Shown: positions 1 through 6,972 of the stretch, piece after piece
Layout of the letters: each line of letters begins with the position of its first letter
Position numbering within the stretch: position 1 is the first letter of the stretch
DNA from: Candidatus Aminicenantota bacterium
Lineage (GTDB): Bacteria; Acidobacteriota; Aminicenantia; Aminicenantales; Aminicenantaceae
Direction of reading: 5' to 3'
Length of the DNA: 11,109 nt
NCBI GenBank assembly: GCA_013139435.1
Contig: WTAW01000404.1
Location: forward strand, 1 to 11,109
Notes under the pieces: generated by a model
Told to the model about the DNA's origin: nothing
Databases searched by the model: none
Seen by the model: the letters and a program-made list of their open reading frames with translations, nothing else
Made by a program: the position numbers and the translations under genes

Positions 1-1268
1 TCGACGACAGCGGGCCGTGCGCTTGTCGATCGAAGCTGCAGGACAGCGAATACGAAGGCAGATCCGGTAAGGATCACGCCCCACACAACAGAGATCATCC
101 GGGAGATTCTGAGGTCTTTGTCCGGAGGATTGTTCTTGCCCCAATATGGTTTGTACAGGTCTAGCGTGGTCGCAGAAGCCAGGGAGTTGATGGAGGACGA
201 CAGAGTGCTCATTGCTGCAGCCAGTATGGCCGCAACGATCAGGCCTGAGAATCCTGCGGGAAGTTCCTGAACGATGAATTTTGCGAACACTTCATCCACG
301 GTTGCCAGTTCGAGCTGGGCAGGGGACAGGCCGTTGTAGAATCCATAGAGGAGCAGACCGATAAACAGGAACAGGGCGAATTGACAAAACACGACAAGCC
401 CGCTGCCGATGAGCGCTTTCTGGCTGGAACGGAGGTTTTTTGTCGTGAGGAGTCTCTGCACGATGAGTTGGTCCGTGCCGTGGGATGCGATGGTAAAGAT
501 CGCCCCTCCGAAGAGAGCTGTAAGGAGTGTGTAGGGTTGAGCAAGAAAATCCTTGAAGCTCATGTCCAAGCCAAAATAGACAAACTGGAGTTTCCCCGAG
601 TTTTGAGCCATATGGAGAACGCCGTTCAGTCCCTGGGGCAATCGAGATAGTAGTATTCCCACGGCGAGTAATGCACCGCCGATATAAACACACATCTGGA
701 TGACATCCATCCACACTACTGCTCTGATCCCGCCCAGGATCGTATAGGTGACAGTCACCCCTGCGATGATGAGGATAGAGAGAAAGTAGATGTTCAGGTC
801 GGTCATGGGAACACCTGCGAGACGGAGAATAATGGCGATAGGAATGGCCGAAGCAAAAAGGCGTACGCCATCAGCCAGCAGCCGAGTCACCATAAAAGTC
901 GAGCTGGTGATGTTCCTCAAACTGGAACCAAACCGTTCGCCCAGGAATTGGTATGCTGTTGACATGTGTCCTTTGAAATATTTAGGCAGAAAAAAGAGAC
1001 TCACCAGCGTCCGGCCCAGGATATACCCTAAAGTGATCTGCAAGAAGGTCAAACTTCCACCATAGGCGACAGCCGGAATACTGATGAAAGTGAGTGTGCT
1101 CGTTTCCGTTGCGACCACTGATAAAAGCACGGCCCACCATGGGATCTGGCGGCCGCCGAGAAAATAATCTGATGTGGAGCGCTGCCTGCCGGAGACAACC
1201 AAACCGAACACGATCACTCCTGCCAGATACAGGACCACTATTACATAGTCGATCAACGAAAAACCCAT
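1..1268 (-). CDS. Sodium:solute symporter (SSS family), C-terminus cut by window edge
   Basis: Inner-membrane secondary transporter of the SSS (SLC5-like) family, which couples Na+ entry to uptake of sugars, amino acids or related solutes. About 422 residues are visible and the reading frame runs open off the left edge, so roughly the last 80-150 residues of a usual SSS protein are missing. Several long hydrophobic segments are visible. Family marks include SDYFLGGR (near residues 33-40), ETSTLTFISIPA (near 55-66), YTILGGIRAVVWMD (near 175-188) and the HGTDQ...VQR signature (near 263-272). I place the start at 1268 because AGGG (1275-1278) lies 6 nt ahead; an in-frame ATG at 1274 has no usable spacing. 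It is the last visible gene of the M23 / double-SIS operon, 65 bp downstream of the double-SIS gene. That context suggests uptake of a cell-wall sugar or muropeptide, but the substrate cannot be read from sequence. Confidence 0.9.
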   Translation of the reverse strand, partial: MGFSLIDYVIVVLYLAGVIVFGLVVSGRQRSTSDYFLGGRQIPWWAVLLSVVATETSTLTFISIPAVAYGGSLTFLQITLGYILGRTLVSLFFLPKYFKGHMSTAYQFLGERFGSSLRNITSSTFMVTRLLADGVRLFASAIPIAIILRLAGVPMTDLNIYFLSILIIAGVTVTYTILGGIRAVVWMDVIQMCVYIGGALLAVGILLSRLPQGLNGVLHMAQNSGKLQFVYFGLDMSFKDFLAQPYTLLTALFGGAIFTIASHGTDQLIVQRLLTTKNLRSSQKALIGSGLVVFCQFALFLFIGLLLYGFYNGLSPAQLELATVDEVFAKFIVQELPAGFSGLIVAAILAAAMSTLSSSINSLASATTLDLYKPYWGKNNPPDKDLRISRMISVVWGVILTGSAFVFAVLQLRSTSARPAVV

Positions 1269-1274
1269 ATTCAT

Positions 1275-1278
1275 CCCT
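1275..1278 (-). promoter_or_regulatory. Ribosome binding site deciding the symporter start
   Basis: AGGG on the minus strand is 6 nt from the ATG at 1268 but directly abuts the alternative in-frame ATG at 1274. The spacing favours 1268 as the start, giving an N-terminus of MGFSLIDY. Confidence 0.5.
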
Positions 1279-1284
1279 AAGTTC

Positions 1285-1301
1285 AATGGACTTTATCCAT
1301 T
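1285..1301 (-). other. Small intercistronic hairpin
   Basis: A perfect 6-bp inverted repeat, AATGGA / TCCATT, with a 5-nt loop sits in the 65-bp gap between the double-SIS gene and the symporter. No T-run follows on the minus strand; the symporter ribosome binding site comes next. It is therefore not a classical terminator. It could be an mRNA-processing or stability element, or chance. Confidence 0.25.
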
Positions 1302-1333
1302 TTAATATGGCAGTTCATTTTAGTCTTAGTATC

Positions 1334-3406
1334 TCAATTTTCATGTCTAAGATCAGGGTTGTGTTGTTCCAGAAAGCTTTCAAGCCCGATGTCTTTCTGC
1401 ACGAAAACCGCCTCTTCCCAACGGATGAACCGTTTGTTCTTGAGGGCTTCCAAAATCCGCAAAATCGAAAGCTCCACCTCACTGATCTGTCCGCCCTGTT
1501 CAGCAACAAATTCCATGGCCTCGAACAGAACTGCATTTGCCTCCGCGTAAGTGATGGGTTCTGTTGTGCCAAGCTTTTGGTTCCACGCTTCCGTTGAGAT
1601 AGTATCGTTCACATGGCTCAGGATAAGGTGAGTGGCTCTGCCGATAAGTTTGAGGTTGCTGGGATTGACATGGGTCATGGTGTTCCCGACGACTCTTCCC
1701 AACCTGGCCATCACTGCCGTCGAGTGTCCGTTCAAAAGCATCTTGAGCAGAGTCTGGCTGTTGACACTCAAGGGATCCCCTTCTTGAGGCAGGGCTATAT
1801 GAATAACCACATTATTATCCGCGTCTATCTTTAACGGATTGATTATTTCCTGGACCTCGTCCGGGTCCCTGTCATCGATCAAAATGAGACCCAAGGAGGC
1901 ATTGTTTTCTTTGAAGAGGCGAATAAATCGATGTGAAGGGGAGTCCGGTTTCATAAGGCCGTCGATCTCTTCGTTTAAACACACCAGAACTCCCAGGTCC
2001 CGCTTTCGAGGTCCCCTAGTCTGGATGTTTCTGTCGGCAAATGAAAAATCGTAGAGATTTTTCTGGTCATTTCCCGCTTGAGAGAGGCTTTTTAATGCCG
2101 CCTCCTTAAGGTAAGAGTCTTCGATCTGATCGAGGAAAAAAGGTTTGTAAAACTTTTCCTCGAGTCCGTGGAACTCTCGCCCCAAAAATTTTTGCCACGC
2201 CTCATGGAGATCCTCGCCCTCTGTCCATACCTGAAGCCAGCAGTTCCTTTGTCTATCATAAATCGTGTCTAGGGGATAAAGATGGAATGTGGGGCTCCTT
2301 TCGGCACAATCGATGAAAACCGTGATCAGAGCATTTTTGGCAAAATAAGTGGCAAAATTCCCGTTTTGATAGACTTGAGATTCGAGTGCCGTCAATGGCT
2401 CGATCTCTTCCAATGTGTCGATCAACAGGTCTCTTATGTGTTTAAAACTCAGTAACCGTTCTTTTATGGTGGCGTTTTGTGTGAAACCCAACTTTACCAG
2501 CTCTTCATCGGAAAAAAACTCTTTCAATACTCCGCGTATCCCAAATTCCAGGATGATTCCTAAAACGAATGTCTCTGCTGTGGTGGCCTGCATACGGGTG
2601 GAACCTGTGATAGATTGAGGGCCTGTTGTCAGGTTGATCTTGGTGATGGCTGGATTTTCGATCACAGCACGGCTTCTGTCAAATGGTAACAATACCTCAT
2701 CCGGATTATTGTAGATAAAATACAGATGTTTTTTAGCATCTCGGGATGTGTATTCTGTGAGTGCTCCATACTGCTCCAAGGCTGCCAAAATCGTCCCTAT
2801 CACTGAAAAGGTCTCTCCTCCCTCCGTGATACAGAACACCACGTCCCCTCTTTCCACGCTTCTATCTAACAGCTGGAGTTTCCCCACGAGCTCAAGGTCT
2901 TCGAATCCCTCTAGAGCGCTTATGAGCGCGCGGTCGCCACCGGTCATCTCACCGATGAGACGATCTTCAATATCCTCTGGGATGGAGGTTTTCAATTTGT
3001 CCCATAGGCCTTTCTTTTTTTTTAGCTTTCGCCAGAAGGGCCGCCAAATGGCACTTTCCATCTGTTTGGCCAGACGCCCTGTTGAACCACAGCCGTATAC
3101 ATAGATCTTTTTCCCTGCTGTGATAGCCTGGCTTATGGCTCTTGCTGCCTGGTTGAGGACAGAAGTATCCTTAGACAATTCACCCAATTTTTGAGAGATG
3201 TCTTCGTCCACAGAAAAGATCTGCGACAAACCGGCTTTAATGTTGTGCTTCATGACAAAACTCAGATTCCATGTGTGTGTATGCCGTTGTTCAGTGAGAA
3301 GCGTATGCAGCTGGAATTGCTTTTTATTTTGGACAAAGTCCACAGATTGAGGCGAGGGATCTATCTTAAGCAGAGAAAGAATATCTGTTCGATCTCCTTC
3401 ACTCAC
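1334..3406 (-). CDS. Double-SIS-domain protein, MurQ / glucokinase-regulatory-protein-like
   Basis: A 690-residue predicted cytoplasmic protein with two phosphosugar-binding SIS domains. It begins like MurQ (N-acetylmuramic acid 6-phosphate etherase) with LLTEQR at 36-41. SIS domain 1 (about 85-295) has the phosphate loop YGCGSTGRLA (104-113), GGDRALISALEGFED (156-170) and TGPQSITGSTRM (261-272). A middle part carries ERSPTF (369-374). SIS domain 2 (about 470-600) contains STAVMARLGRVVGN (562-575) followed by NPSNLKL (581-587), the element that directly follows GSTR in single-domain MurQ (about 300 residues). Splitting these MurQ elements over two SIS domains is the layout of GKRP. The glutamate that MurQ uses in the loop after GR(L/M) is not in register: position 119 is Ala, with a Glu at 117. 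The protein may thus be an etherase variant or a sugar-phosphate sensor. The start is GTG with a strong ribosome binding site. It lies 27 bp after the M23 gene. Confidence 0.85.
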   Translation of the reverse strand: MSEGDRTDILSLLKIDPSPQSVDFVQNKKQFQLHTLLTEQRHTHTWNLSFVMKHNIKAGLSQIFSVDEDISQKLGELSKDTSVLNQAARAISQAITAGKKIYVYGCGSTGRLAKQMESAIWRPFWRKLKKKKGLWDKLKTSIPEDIEDRLIGEMTGGDRALISALEGFEDLELVGKLQLLDRSVERGDVVFCITEGGETFSVIGTILAALEQYGALTEYTSRDAKKHLYFIYNNPDEVLLPFDRSRAVIENPAITKINLTTGPQSITGSTRMQATTAETFVLGIILEFGIRGVLKEFFSDEELVKLGFTQNATIKERLLSFKHIRDLLIDTLEEIEPLTALESQVYQNGNFATYFAKNALITVFIDCAERSPTFHLYPLDTIYDRQRNCWLQVWTEGEDLHEAWQKFLGREFHGLEEKFYKPFFLDQIEDSYLKEAALKSLSQAGNDQKNLYDFSFADRNIQTRGPRKRDLGVLVCLNEEIDGLMKPDSPSHRFIRLFKENNASLGLILIDDRDPDEVQEIINPLKIDADNNVVIHIALPQEGDPLSVNSQTLLKMLLNGHSTAVMARLGRVVGNTMTHVNPSNLKLIGRATHLILSHVNDTISTEAWNQKLGTTEPITYAEANAVLFEAMEFVAEQGGQISEVELSILRILEALKNKRFIRWEEAVFVQKDIGLESFLEQHNPDLRHEN

Positions 3407-3412
3407 GAATGT

Positions 3413-3418
3413 CTCCTT
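3413..3418 (-). promoter_or_regulatory. Strong ribosome binding site for a GTG start
   Basis: AAGGAG on the minus strand lies 6 nt ahead of the GTG codon at 3406 and falls in the 27-bp gap after the M23 gene. It fixes the double-SIS protein start at GTG (MSEGDR) and shows that this unusual start codon is well supported. Confidence 0.7.
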
Positions 3419-3433
3419 GTTCGAGCCGCATTG

Positions 3434-4132
3434 TTATTTCAGATGTCCTTTGAAAAATTTGAGCGGGTCAATGCAGGCCATGTTGAGTTTGGCCATGCTC
3501 ATGCTGGCATAACTGGCTCTGCCTCTGTCAGCGAGTGTTTTCCGGATTTCAAGATGCAGATGGTTGGGTGTTCCGAAATCGGCGCTCTCCAGCTCTTCTG
3601 CGTTAAACAAGCGCGCTAAGGGTATATTTTCGTCAACCCAATCTCCAACCTGGACTTGAATGTCCTCGATGTGGACATACATGGAATAAAGAATGCTTCC
3701 ATCAGGGAGATGGTGCTCGACGACGACGGAACGATGGGGAAATTGCCGGAAGATCTGTACGATCCACCCGAAACCAATGGCGTAGACGCGTTCGTTGAAG
3801 TCACCTTTGAGATCAAGTCCTGCATGAAAATGTCCTGGCTTATAGCTTCTCCTGTATTCGCCGTAGATGCCGGTTATTCGATCCTTCAGCAAACTGAGGC
3901 TTTTTCTATCGGTTTCAGTGAATGGGGAAAAGAATTCGTCACAGACGCGATCTGTCTCATCCAAGATGAAGCCAGAAAGTTTTACAGGGGTCTCTTTTGG
4001 CTTTCTCTCAGGAGTGTTTTCCATTAAGAGGGGATGGCTGGGAAGAAGACTGAAGAGAAGAATGATCGCATATATATGCCGGATAAGATGAGAAGAAGTG
4101 ATTTTAGCAGCTTGATGTTTGGATGTGCACAT
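3434..4132 (-). CDS. M23-family (LytM-type) metallopeptidase with N-terminal hydrophobic segment
   Basis: A predicted zinc endopeptidase that would cut peptide cross-bridges or stems of peptidoglycan outside the cytoplasm. The 232-residue protein has a basic start, a hydrophobic stretch at about 18-31 (a likely signal peptide or anchor), a linker, and an M23 domain from about 97 to 200. Zinc and catalytic residues are visible: HxxxD (H103, D107), YVH (H154) and HLH (H191, H193), so the active site appears complete. There is no visible LysM, SH3 or coiled-coil region. The start is the ATG at 4132; an in-frame stop lies just upstream and the ribosome binding site there is weak. The ATG near 4024 would remove the hydrophobic segment, so I prefer the longer form. 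It is first in the operon with the double-SIS protein and symporter, which fits wall-fragment recycling. M23 folds also occur as inactive regulators, but the intact motifs argue against that here. Confidence 0.85.
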   Translation of the reverse strand: MCTSKHQAAKITSSHLIRHIYAIILLFSLLPSHPLLMENTPERKPKETPVKLSGFILDETDRVCDEFFSPFTETDRKSLSLLKDRITGIYGEYRRSYKPGHFHAGLDLKGDFNERVYAIGFGWIVQIFRQFPHRSVVVEHHLPDGSILYSMYVHIEDIQVQVGDWVDENIPLARLFNAEELESADFGTPNHLHLEIRKTLADRGRASYASMSMAKLNMACIDPLKFFKGHLK

Positions 4133-4158
4133 CGAAATTTCTGTGTGGTACTTTGTCT

Positions 4159-4187
4159 ATTTTCTCCTTTTTTAGCGGTGGTTGCAA
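4159..4187 (-). promoter_or_regulatory. Weak candidate promoter for the M23 operon
   Basis: On the minus strand TTGCAA (4182-4187) and GAAAAT (4159-4164) are separated by 17 bp. Each hexamer matches the sigma70 consensus at four of six positions. Placement is sensible, with the M23 ATG about 27 nt downstream of the -10 element, but the match is weak and could be chance in AT-rich DNA. Confidence 0.25.
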
Positions 4188-4199
4188 ATCATGAACTTT

Positions 4200-4228
4200 T
4201 TGACCTGTTTGCTTGTTTTTTTTATAAT
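4200..4228 (+). promoter_or_regulatory. Near-consensus sigma70 promoter for the aminotransferase
   Basis: TTGACC (4200-4205) and a perfect TATAAT (4223-4228) are separated by exactly 17 bp. Initiation would fall near 4235, giving a leader of about 115 nt before the aminotransferase ATG at 4350. This is the clearest promoter in the window and suggests strong, possibly constitutive expression. Confidence 0.75.
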
Positions 4229-4338
4229 TGGCGCACTCGAGTTTATTCATGGACAGACGTGCAGTTTTTTCTGGGGAGATCAGTGCCACATTTTTGGGAG
4301 GACTGATGAAACAGGTCTTTGTTTATATCACTTTTAGG

Positions 4339-4344
4339 GGAGGG
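4339..4344 (+). promoter_or_regulatory. Ribosome binding site of the aminotransferase
   Basis: GGAGGG lies 5 nt ahead of the ATG at 4350 within a longer purine run. It supports that start, which also gives the N-terminal NSAKLHKAAKDLIPGG pattern expected of this enzyme family. Confidence 0.7.
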
Positions 4345-4349
4345 TTAAA

Positions 4350-5561
4350 ATGTATAAAAATTCTGCCAAGCTCCATAAAGCTGCCAAGGACCTTATCCCT
4401 GGGGGCTGTTCTACCGAGAGCAAGAAACCCGAAGCTCTGTTTGTTTCCGAAAATTCCCCTGCGTATTACAAAAGGGCTAAGGGTGCCAAACTCTATGATA
4501 TGGACCAGAATGAATTTATCGATTTTGGAATGGCCCTGGGAGCGTGCCTTTTAGGCTACAGTCACCCAGTCATTGAAGACGCCATAAAGAGGGAAGTTGG
4601 GAATGGGATCCTTACCACTCTTCCCACACATCTTGAGCCACAGCTGGCCAAGCTTGTCATTGACACAGTTCCATCCATCGACATGGTGCGCTTTATGAAG
4701 ACAGGAGCCGAGGCCGTGAGTTCAGGTGTGAGGCTGGCGCGTGCATATACAGGAAGAAAGTTTATCCTCGCGTCTGGATATTTTGGATGGCATGATTGGT
4801 TTAGCCGGGGGGAGGGAGTTCCTGAAGCCATAAAAAATTTATGCGTTTTATTCACGTTCAATGATACAAAGGATTTTCTGGACAAGTTGAATACTCTTCC
4901 CGAACATCCTGCAGCAGTGGTGATGGAGCCGGTCATCAATGAACACCCTAAACGAGAATTTTTGGAACTTCTTCGGGAAACTTGTGATAAATTCGGGATC
5001 GTACTCATTTGGGATGAGACAAAAACAGCTCTGAGGATGGCTCCTGGAGGTGCGCAGCAGTTCTACAATTTTACTCCTGATCTCACTGTGATGGGGAAAG
5101 CTTTGGCAGGGGGGATGTCGCTCACAGCCATAGGTGGGAAAAAAGAGTTCATGGAGAACTGGCATAGAGTGTGGATCTCATCCACTTATGCCTGTGAGAG
5201 CCTCAGCCTTTCCGCTGCCATCGCTGTATTAAATTTTGTGCGGGAGAATCCCGTGCATACACATATACAGAAACTGGGTACTCAACTGCTGGAGGGCGCC
5301 CAAGAGATATCCGCATCTTTTCCTGATGTTTTGGAAGTTTACGGGATCCCACAGATGGTTGGGATCAGACTGAAAGGGGAATTGCCCGATATTCAGGAAA
5401 AGGAAGCTTCTTTCTACAGGAGTCTTTTAGACTTTGGTTTTATCATAAAGCGAAAAGGTTACAACTTTGTTTGTTATTCCCATACGGAAGAACATATCGA
5501 TAGATGTCTGAATGCGCTGGAGAAAACTCTCAGAAAAAATTTTGAGCGATCTTCAACATGA
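4350..5561 (+). CDS. Class III PLP aminotransferase, glutamate-1-semialdehyde aminomutase-like
   Basis: A fold-type I PLP enzyme of 403 residues that would move an amino group onto or within a small aldehyde or keto substrate. The family pattern is complete: DLIPGG (14-19), TGAEAVSSGVRLARAYTG (118-135) for cofactor phosphate binding, GWHD (146-149), the cofactor-ring Asp in WDETKT (D222) and the Schiff-base Lys in MGKALAGG (K250). The 28-residue Asp-Lys spacing matches glutamate-1-semialdehyde aminomutase. It is somewhat shorter than heme-pathway HemL (about 430 residues), has KTALR where HemL has MTGFR, and has no heme genes nearby, so I do not call it hemL. Such paralogues are frequent in secondary-metabolite and sugar clusters. 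It has its own strong promoter, is transcribed away from the M23 operon, and converges on the aldehyde dehydrogenase with a 32-bp tail overlap. It may supply or consume an intermediate of that operon. Confidence 0.85.
   Translation: MYKNSAKLHKAAKDLIPGGCSTESKKPEALFVSENSPAYYKRAKGAKLYDMDQNEFIDFGMALGACLLGYSHPVIEDAIKREVGNGILTTLPTHLEPQLAKLVIDTVPSIDMVRFMKTGAEAVSSGVRLARAYTGRKFILASGYFGWHDWFSRGEGVPEAIKNLCVLFTFNDTKDFLDKLNTLPEHPAAVVMEPVINEHPKREFLELLRETCDKFGIVLIWDETKTALRMAPGGAQQFYNFTPDLTVMGKALAGGMSLTAIGGKKEFMENWHRVWISSTYACESLSLSAAIAVLNFVRENPVHTHIQKLGTQLLEGAQEISASFPDVLEVYGIPQMVGIRLKGELPDIQEKEASFYRSLLDFGFIIKRKGYNFVCYSHTEEHIDRCLNALEKTLRKNFERSST
5529..5546. terminator. Possible weak terminator hairpin in the convergent overlap
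   Basis: CTCAGAA / TTTTGAG can form a 7-bp stem (one G-T pair) with an AAAA loop inside the overlap of the aminotransferase and aldehyde dehydrogenase ends. On the minus strand it contains the dehydrogenase stop codon and is followed by AGTTTTCT; on the plus strand a T6 run follows 15 nt later (5562-5567). The stem is AT-rich and weak, so any terminator function is uncertain. Confidence 0.25.
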
Positions 5562-6960
5562 TTTTTTCTTTCCAAGAGCTGTAAGGATTCCACCAGAATC
5601 GTGACCGGGAAAATCGTCCGGGATGCTTGCTGACCCATTTCAATTGGGTCACCTCTTGGATGGCAAACTCTGAAAAGAGATTTCCCCGTCCTGTATTTCC
5701 CCATCCTCCCCAGGGGAGATGGGGCAGGCAAAAACTGGAATCGTTTATCCAGACCTTTCCTGTTTGAGCTATTTTTGCAAGATCATAAGCCTGTTTGGAA
5801 TTCCTTGACCAGATCGAAACACCCATGGGCTGGAAATCGTTATTGCTTTCTGAGATCGCTTTCTCTAAGTCAAGAACAGCCTGAACGGCCACAACAGGTC
5901 CGAATATGTCTTCGTTAAACACACGCATAGACTGTGTGGCGTCATAGATCACTGTGAACCTGAAAAATCCACTTTTTTCTTCAGATAAAGGCATCTCTGC
6001 CTGAAATACCTCCGCACCTTGTGCTTTTGCATCTGCGATCAATCCGTTAAGACGGGACAAATCTGGAGAATTGCCCGCCCCCTCTTTCCATGTGGTTGCC
6101 ATATCGGCTTGAAAATTTGTGACCTTTAATTTGAATGTGGAGATAAATTTATCGGCAATCCTTTCATCGACAAATATTCTCTCTGTCGCTATACAAGAAA
6201 GCCCATGTGTGTAGAAACTGCTCCAGGCTAATCCTGTTGCGGCCAATTCTATATCTGCATCTACACTTACAAAAGCAGTGCTCCCTCCACCCATTTCCAG
6301 GACAAAAGGTTTGGAATGCTTTTGGCACAGATCAGCCACTTCTTCTCCGGATTTCCTGTTCCCGAAGAAAAAGATCTTTTTTATGCAGGGATTTTGGATG
6401 AGCCATTGTCCCATCTTTGCGTCTCCGGGCAGCACGACTGCTGCTTTTGATGCGATAAGCCCTGCTTCATTTAAGATCTCCTCGATCAAAGGGGGGACTA
6501 GTCGAGATTTATTGGATGTTTTAAGAAACACAGTATTTCCTGGAAGAATGGAGTAAATGAGTGTCATCATACCCATGGAAAAAGGGAAATTCTGGGGCGC
6601 AAAAATACCAACAGGGCCGATCGGCTCATGAAAAAGAGTGTTCTTTTTTTGCCAAAATCCAGGTCTTCTGTAGGGTAACCTCCGACGAGCAAGCCACTTT
6701 GGAAACTTCTTCTCGCAGTGTTTTGCCATCTCAAGGACAGGAAGGACCTCTTGAGACAGAGCTTCTATAACAGGGCGGTTGTTTTCTTTGGAAATCGCTT
6801 CTGCGATCCTGCGGGCGTTCTTCGAGACGACCCTTCGAAGCCTACGAATACTTTCTATACGGGTTTTCAGACTGAGATGACTCCATGTTTTGAACCCAAG
6901 ATCGACCTGGGATGCTGCTCTTTCAGCGTCTTCAATTGGAGTATTTGTCTGAATAGGCAT
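5530..6960 (-). CDS. NAD(P)-dependent aldehyde dehydrogenase
   Basis: An ALDH-superfamily enzyme of 476 residues that oxidises an aldehyde to a carboxylic acid. The expected catalytic residues are present: Asn in APQNFPF (N124), the cofactor-binding Lys in FLKTSN (K147), the general base Glu in LEMGGG (E222), the nucleophile Cys in HGLSCIATER (C256) and NEDIFGPV (E350). Departures include APQNFP instead of PWNFP and EMGGGS instead of ELGGK. The tail has LPWGGWGNTGRG and an aromatic FWWNPY, a style seen in class-3-like ALDHs. I choose the ATG at 6960 because AAGGA overlaps the upstream stop codon 7 nt ahead; a longer form from 7041 would run into the decarboxylase gene and adds no family sequence. 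It is the last gene of the five-gene operon, 10 nt after the fold-III decarboxylase homologue. That position suggests it oxidises the aldehyde or amine-derived product of its neighbour. The substrate is unknown. Confidence 0.9.
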   Translation of the reverse strand: MPIQTNTPIEDAERAASQVDLGFKTWSHLSLKTRIESIRRLRRVVSKNARRIAEAISKENNRPVIEALSQEVLPVLEMAKHCEKKFPKWLARRRLPYRRPGFWQKKNTLFHEPIGPVGIFAPQNFPFSMGMMTLIYSILPGNTVFLKTSNKSRLVPPLIEEILNEAGLIASKAAVVLPGDAKMGQWLIQNPCIKKIFFFGNRKSGEEVADLCQKHSKPFVLEMGGGSTAFVSVDADIELAATGLAWSSFYTHGLSCIATERIFVDERIADKFISTFKLKVTNFQADMATTWKEGAGNSPDLSRLNGLIADAKAQGAEVFQAEMPLSEEKSGFFRFTVIYDATQSMRVFNEDIFGPVVAVQAVLDLEKAISESNNDFQPMGVSIWSRNSKQAYDLAKIAQTGKVWINDSSFCLPHLPWGGWGNTGRGNLFSEFAIQEVTQLKWVSKHPGRFSRSRFWWNPYSSWKEKIMLKIAQNFF

Positions 6961-6967
6961 CTTTTGT

Positions 6968-6972
6968 TCCTT
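6968..6972 (-). promoter_or_regulatory. Ribosome binding site overlapping the decarboxylase stop codon
   Basis: AAGGA on the minus strand shares bases with the TAA of the upstream decarboxylase gene and lies 7 nt before the ATG at 6960. It selects that ATG over the upstream start at 7041 and indicates translational coupling of the two enzymes. Confidence 0.65.

Larger units (their letters stand above)
4133..4349. other. Divergent intergenic region between M23 operon and aminotransferase
   Basis: This 217-bp AT-rich gap separates the leftward M23 operon from the rightward aminotransferase and is the only sizeable non-coding stretch in the window. It holds the strong rightward promoter at 4200-4228, a weak leftward candidate at 4159-4187 and a 5' leader of about 115 nt ahead of the aminotransferase. 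Because the two candidate promoters lie back to back, one regulator could control both transcripts, but I see no clear operator. Confidence 0.6.

Noticed and set aside
1094..1597. Plus-strand open frame of 167 codons
   Set aside because: It runs antisense across the symporter start and the double-SIS C-terminus and shows no recognisable protein features.
3191..3619. Plus-strand open frame of 142 codons
   Set aside because: It is antisense to the double-SIS N-terminus and the M23 HLH region, both of which carry clear conserved motifs on the other strand.
4104..4289. Minus-strand open frame of 61 codons ahead of the M23 gene
   Set aside because: It overlaps the M23 start and the strong rightward promoter, has no clear ribosome binding site and resembles no known family.
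4228..4554. Plus-strand open frame of 108 codons crossing the aminotransferase start
   Set aside because: It overlaps about 200 nt of a well-supported gene in another frame and has no recognisable features. Only its possible regulatory start at 4306 is kept as a finding.
4350..5561. Naming the aminotransferase hemL
   Set aside because: It is shorter than HemL, differs at family-typical positions and has no heme genes around it; a secondary role is more likely.
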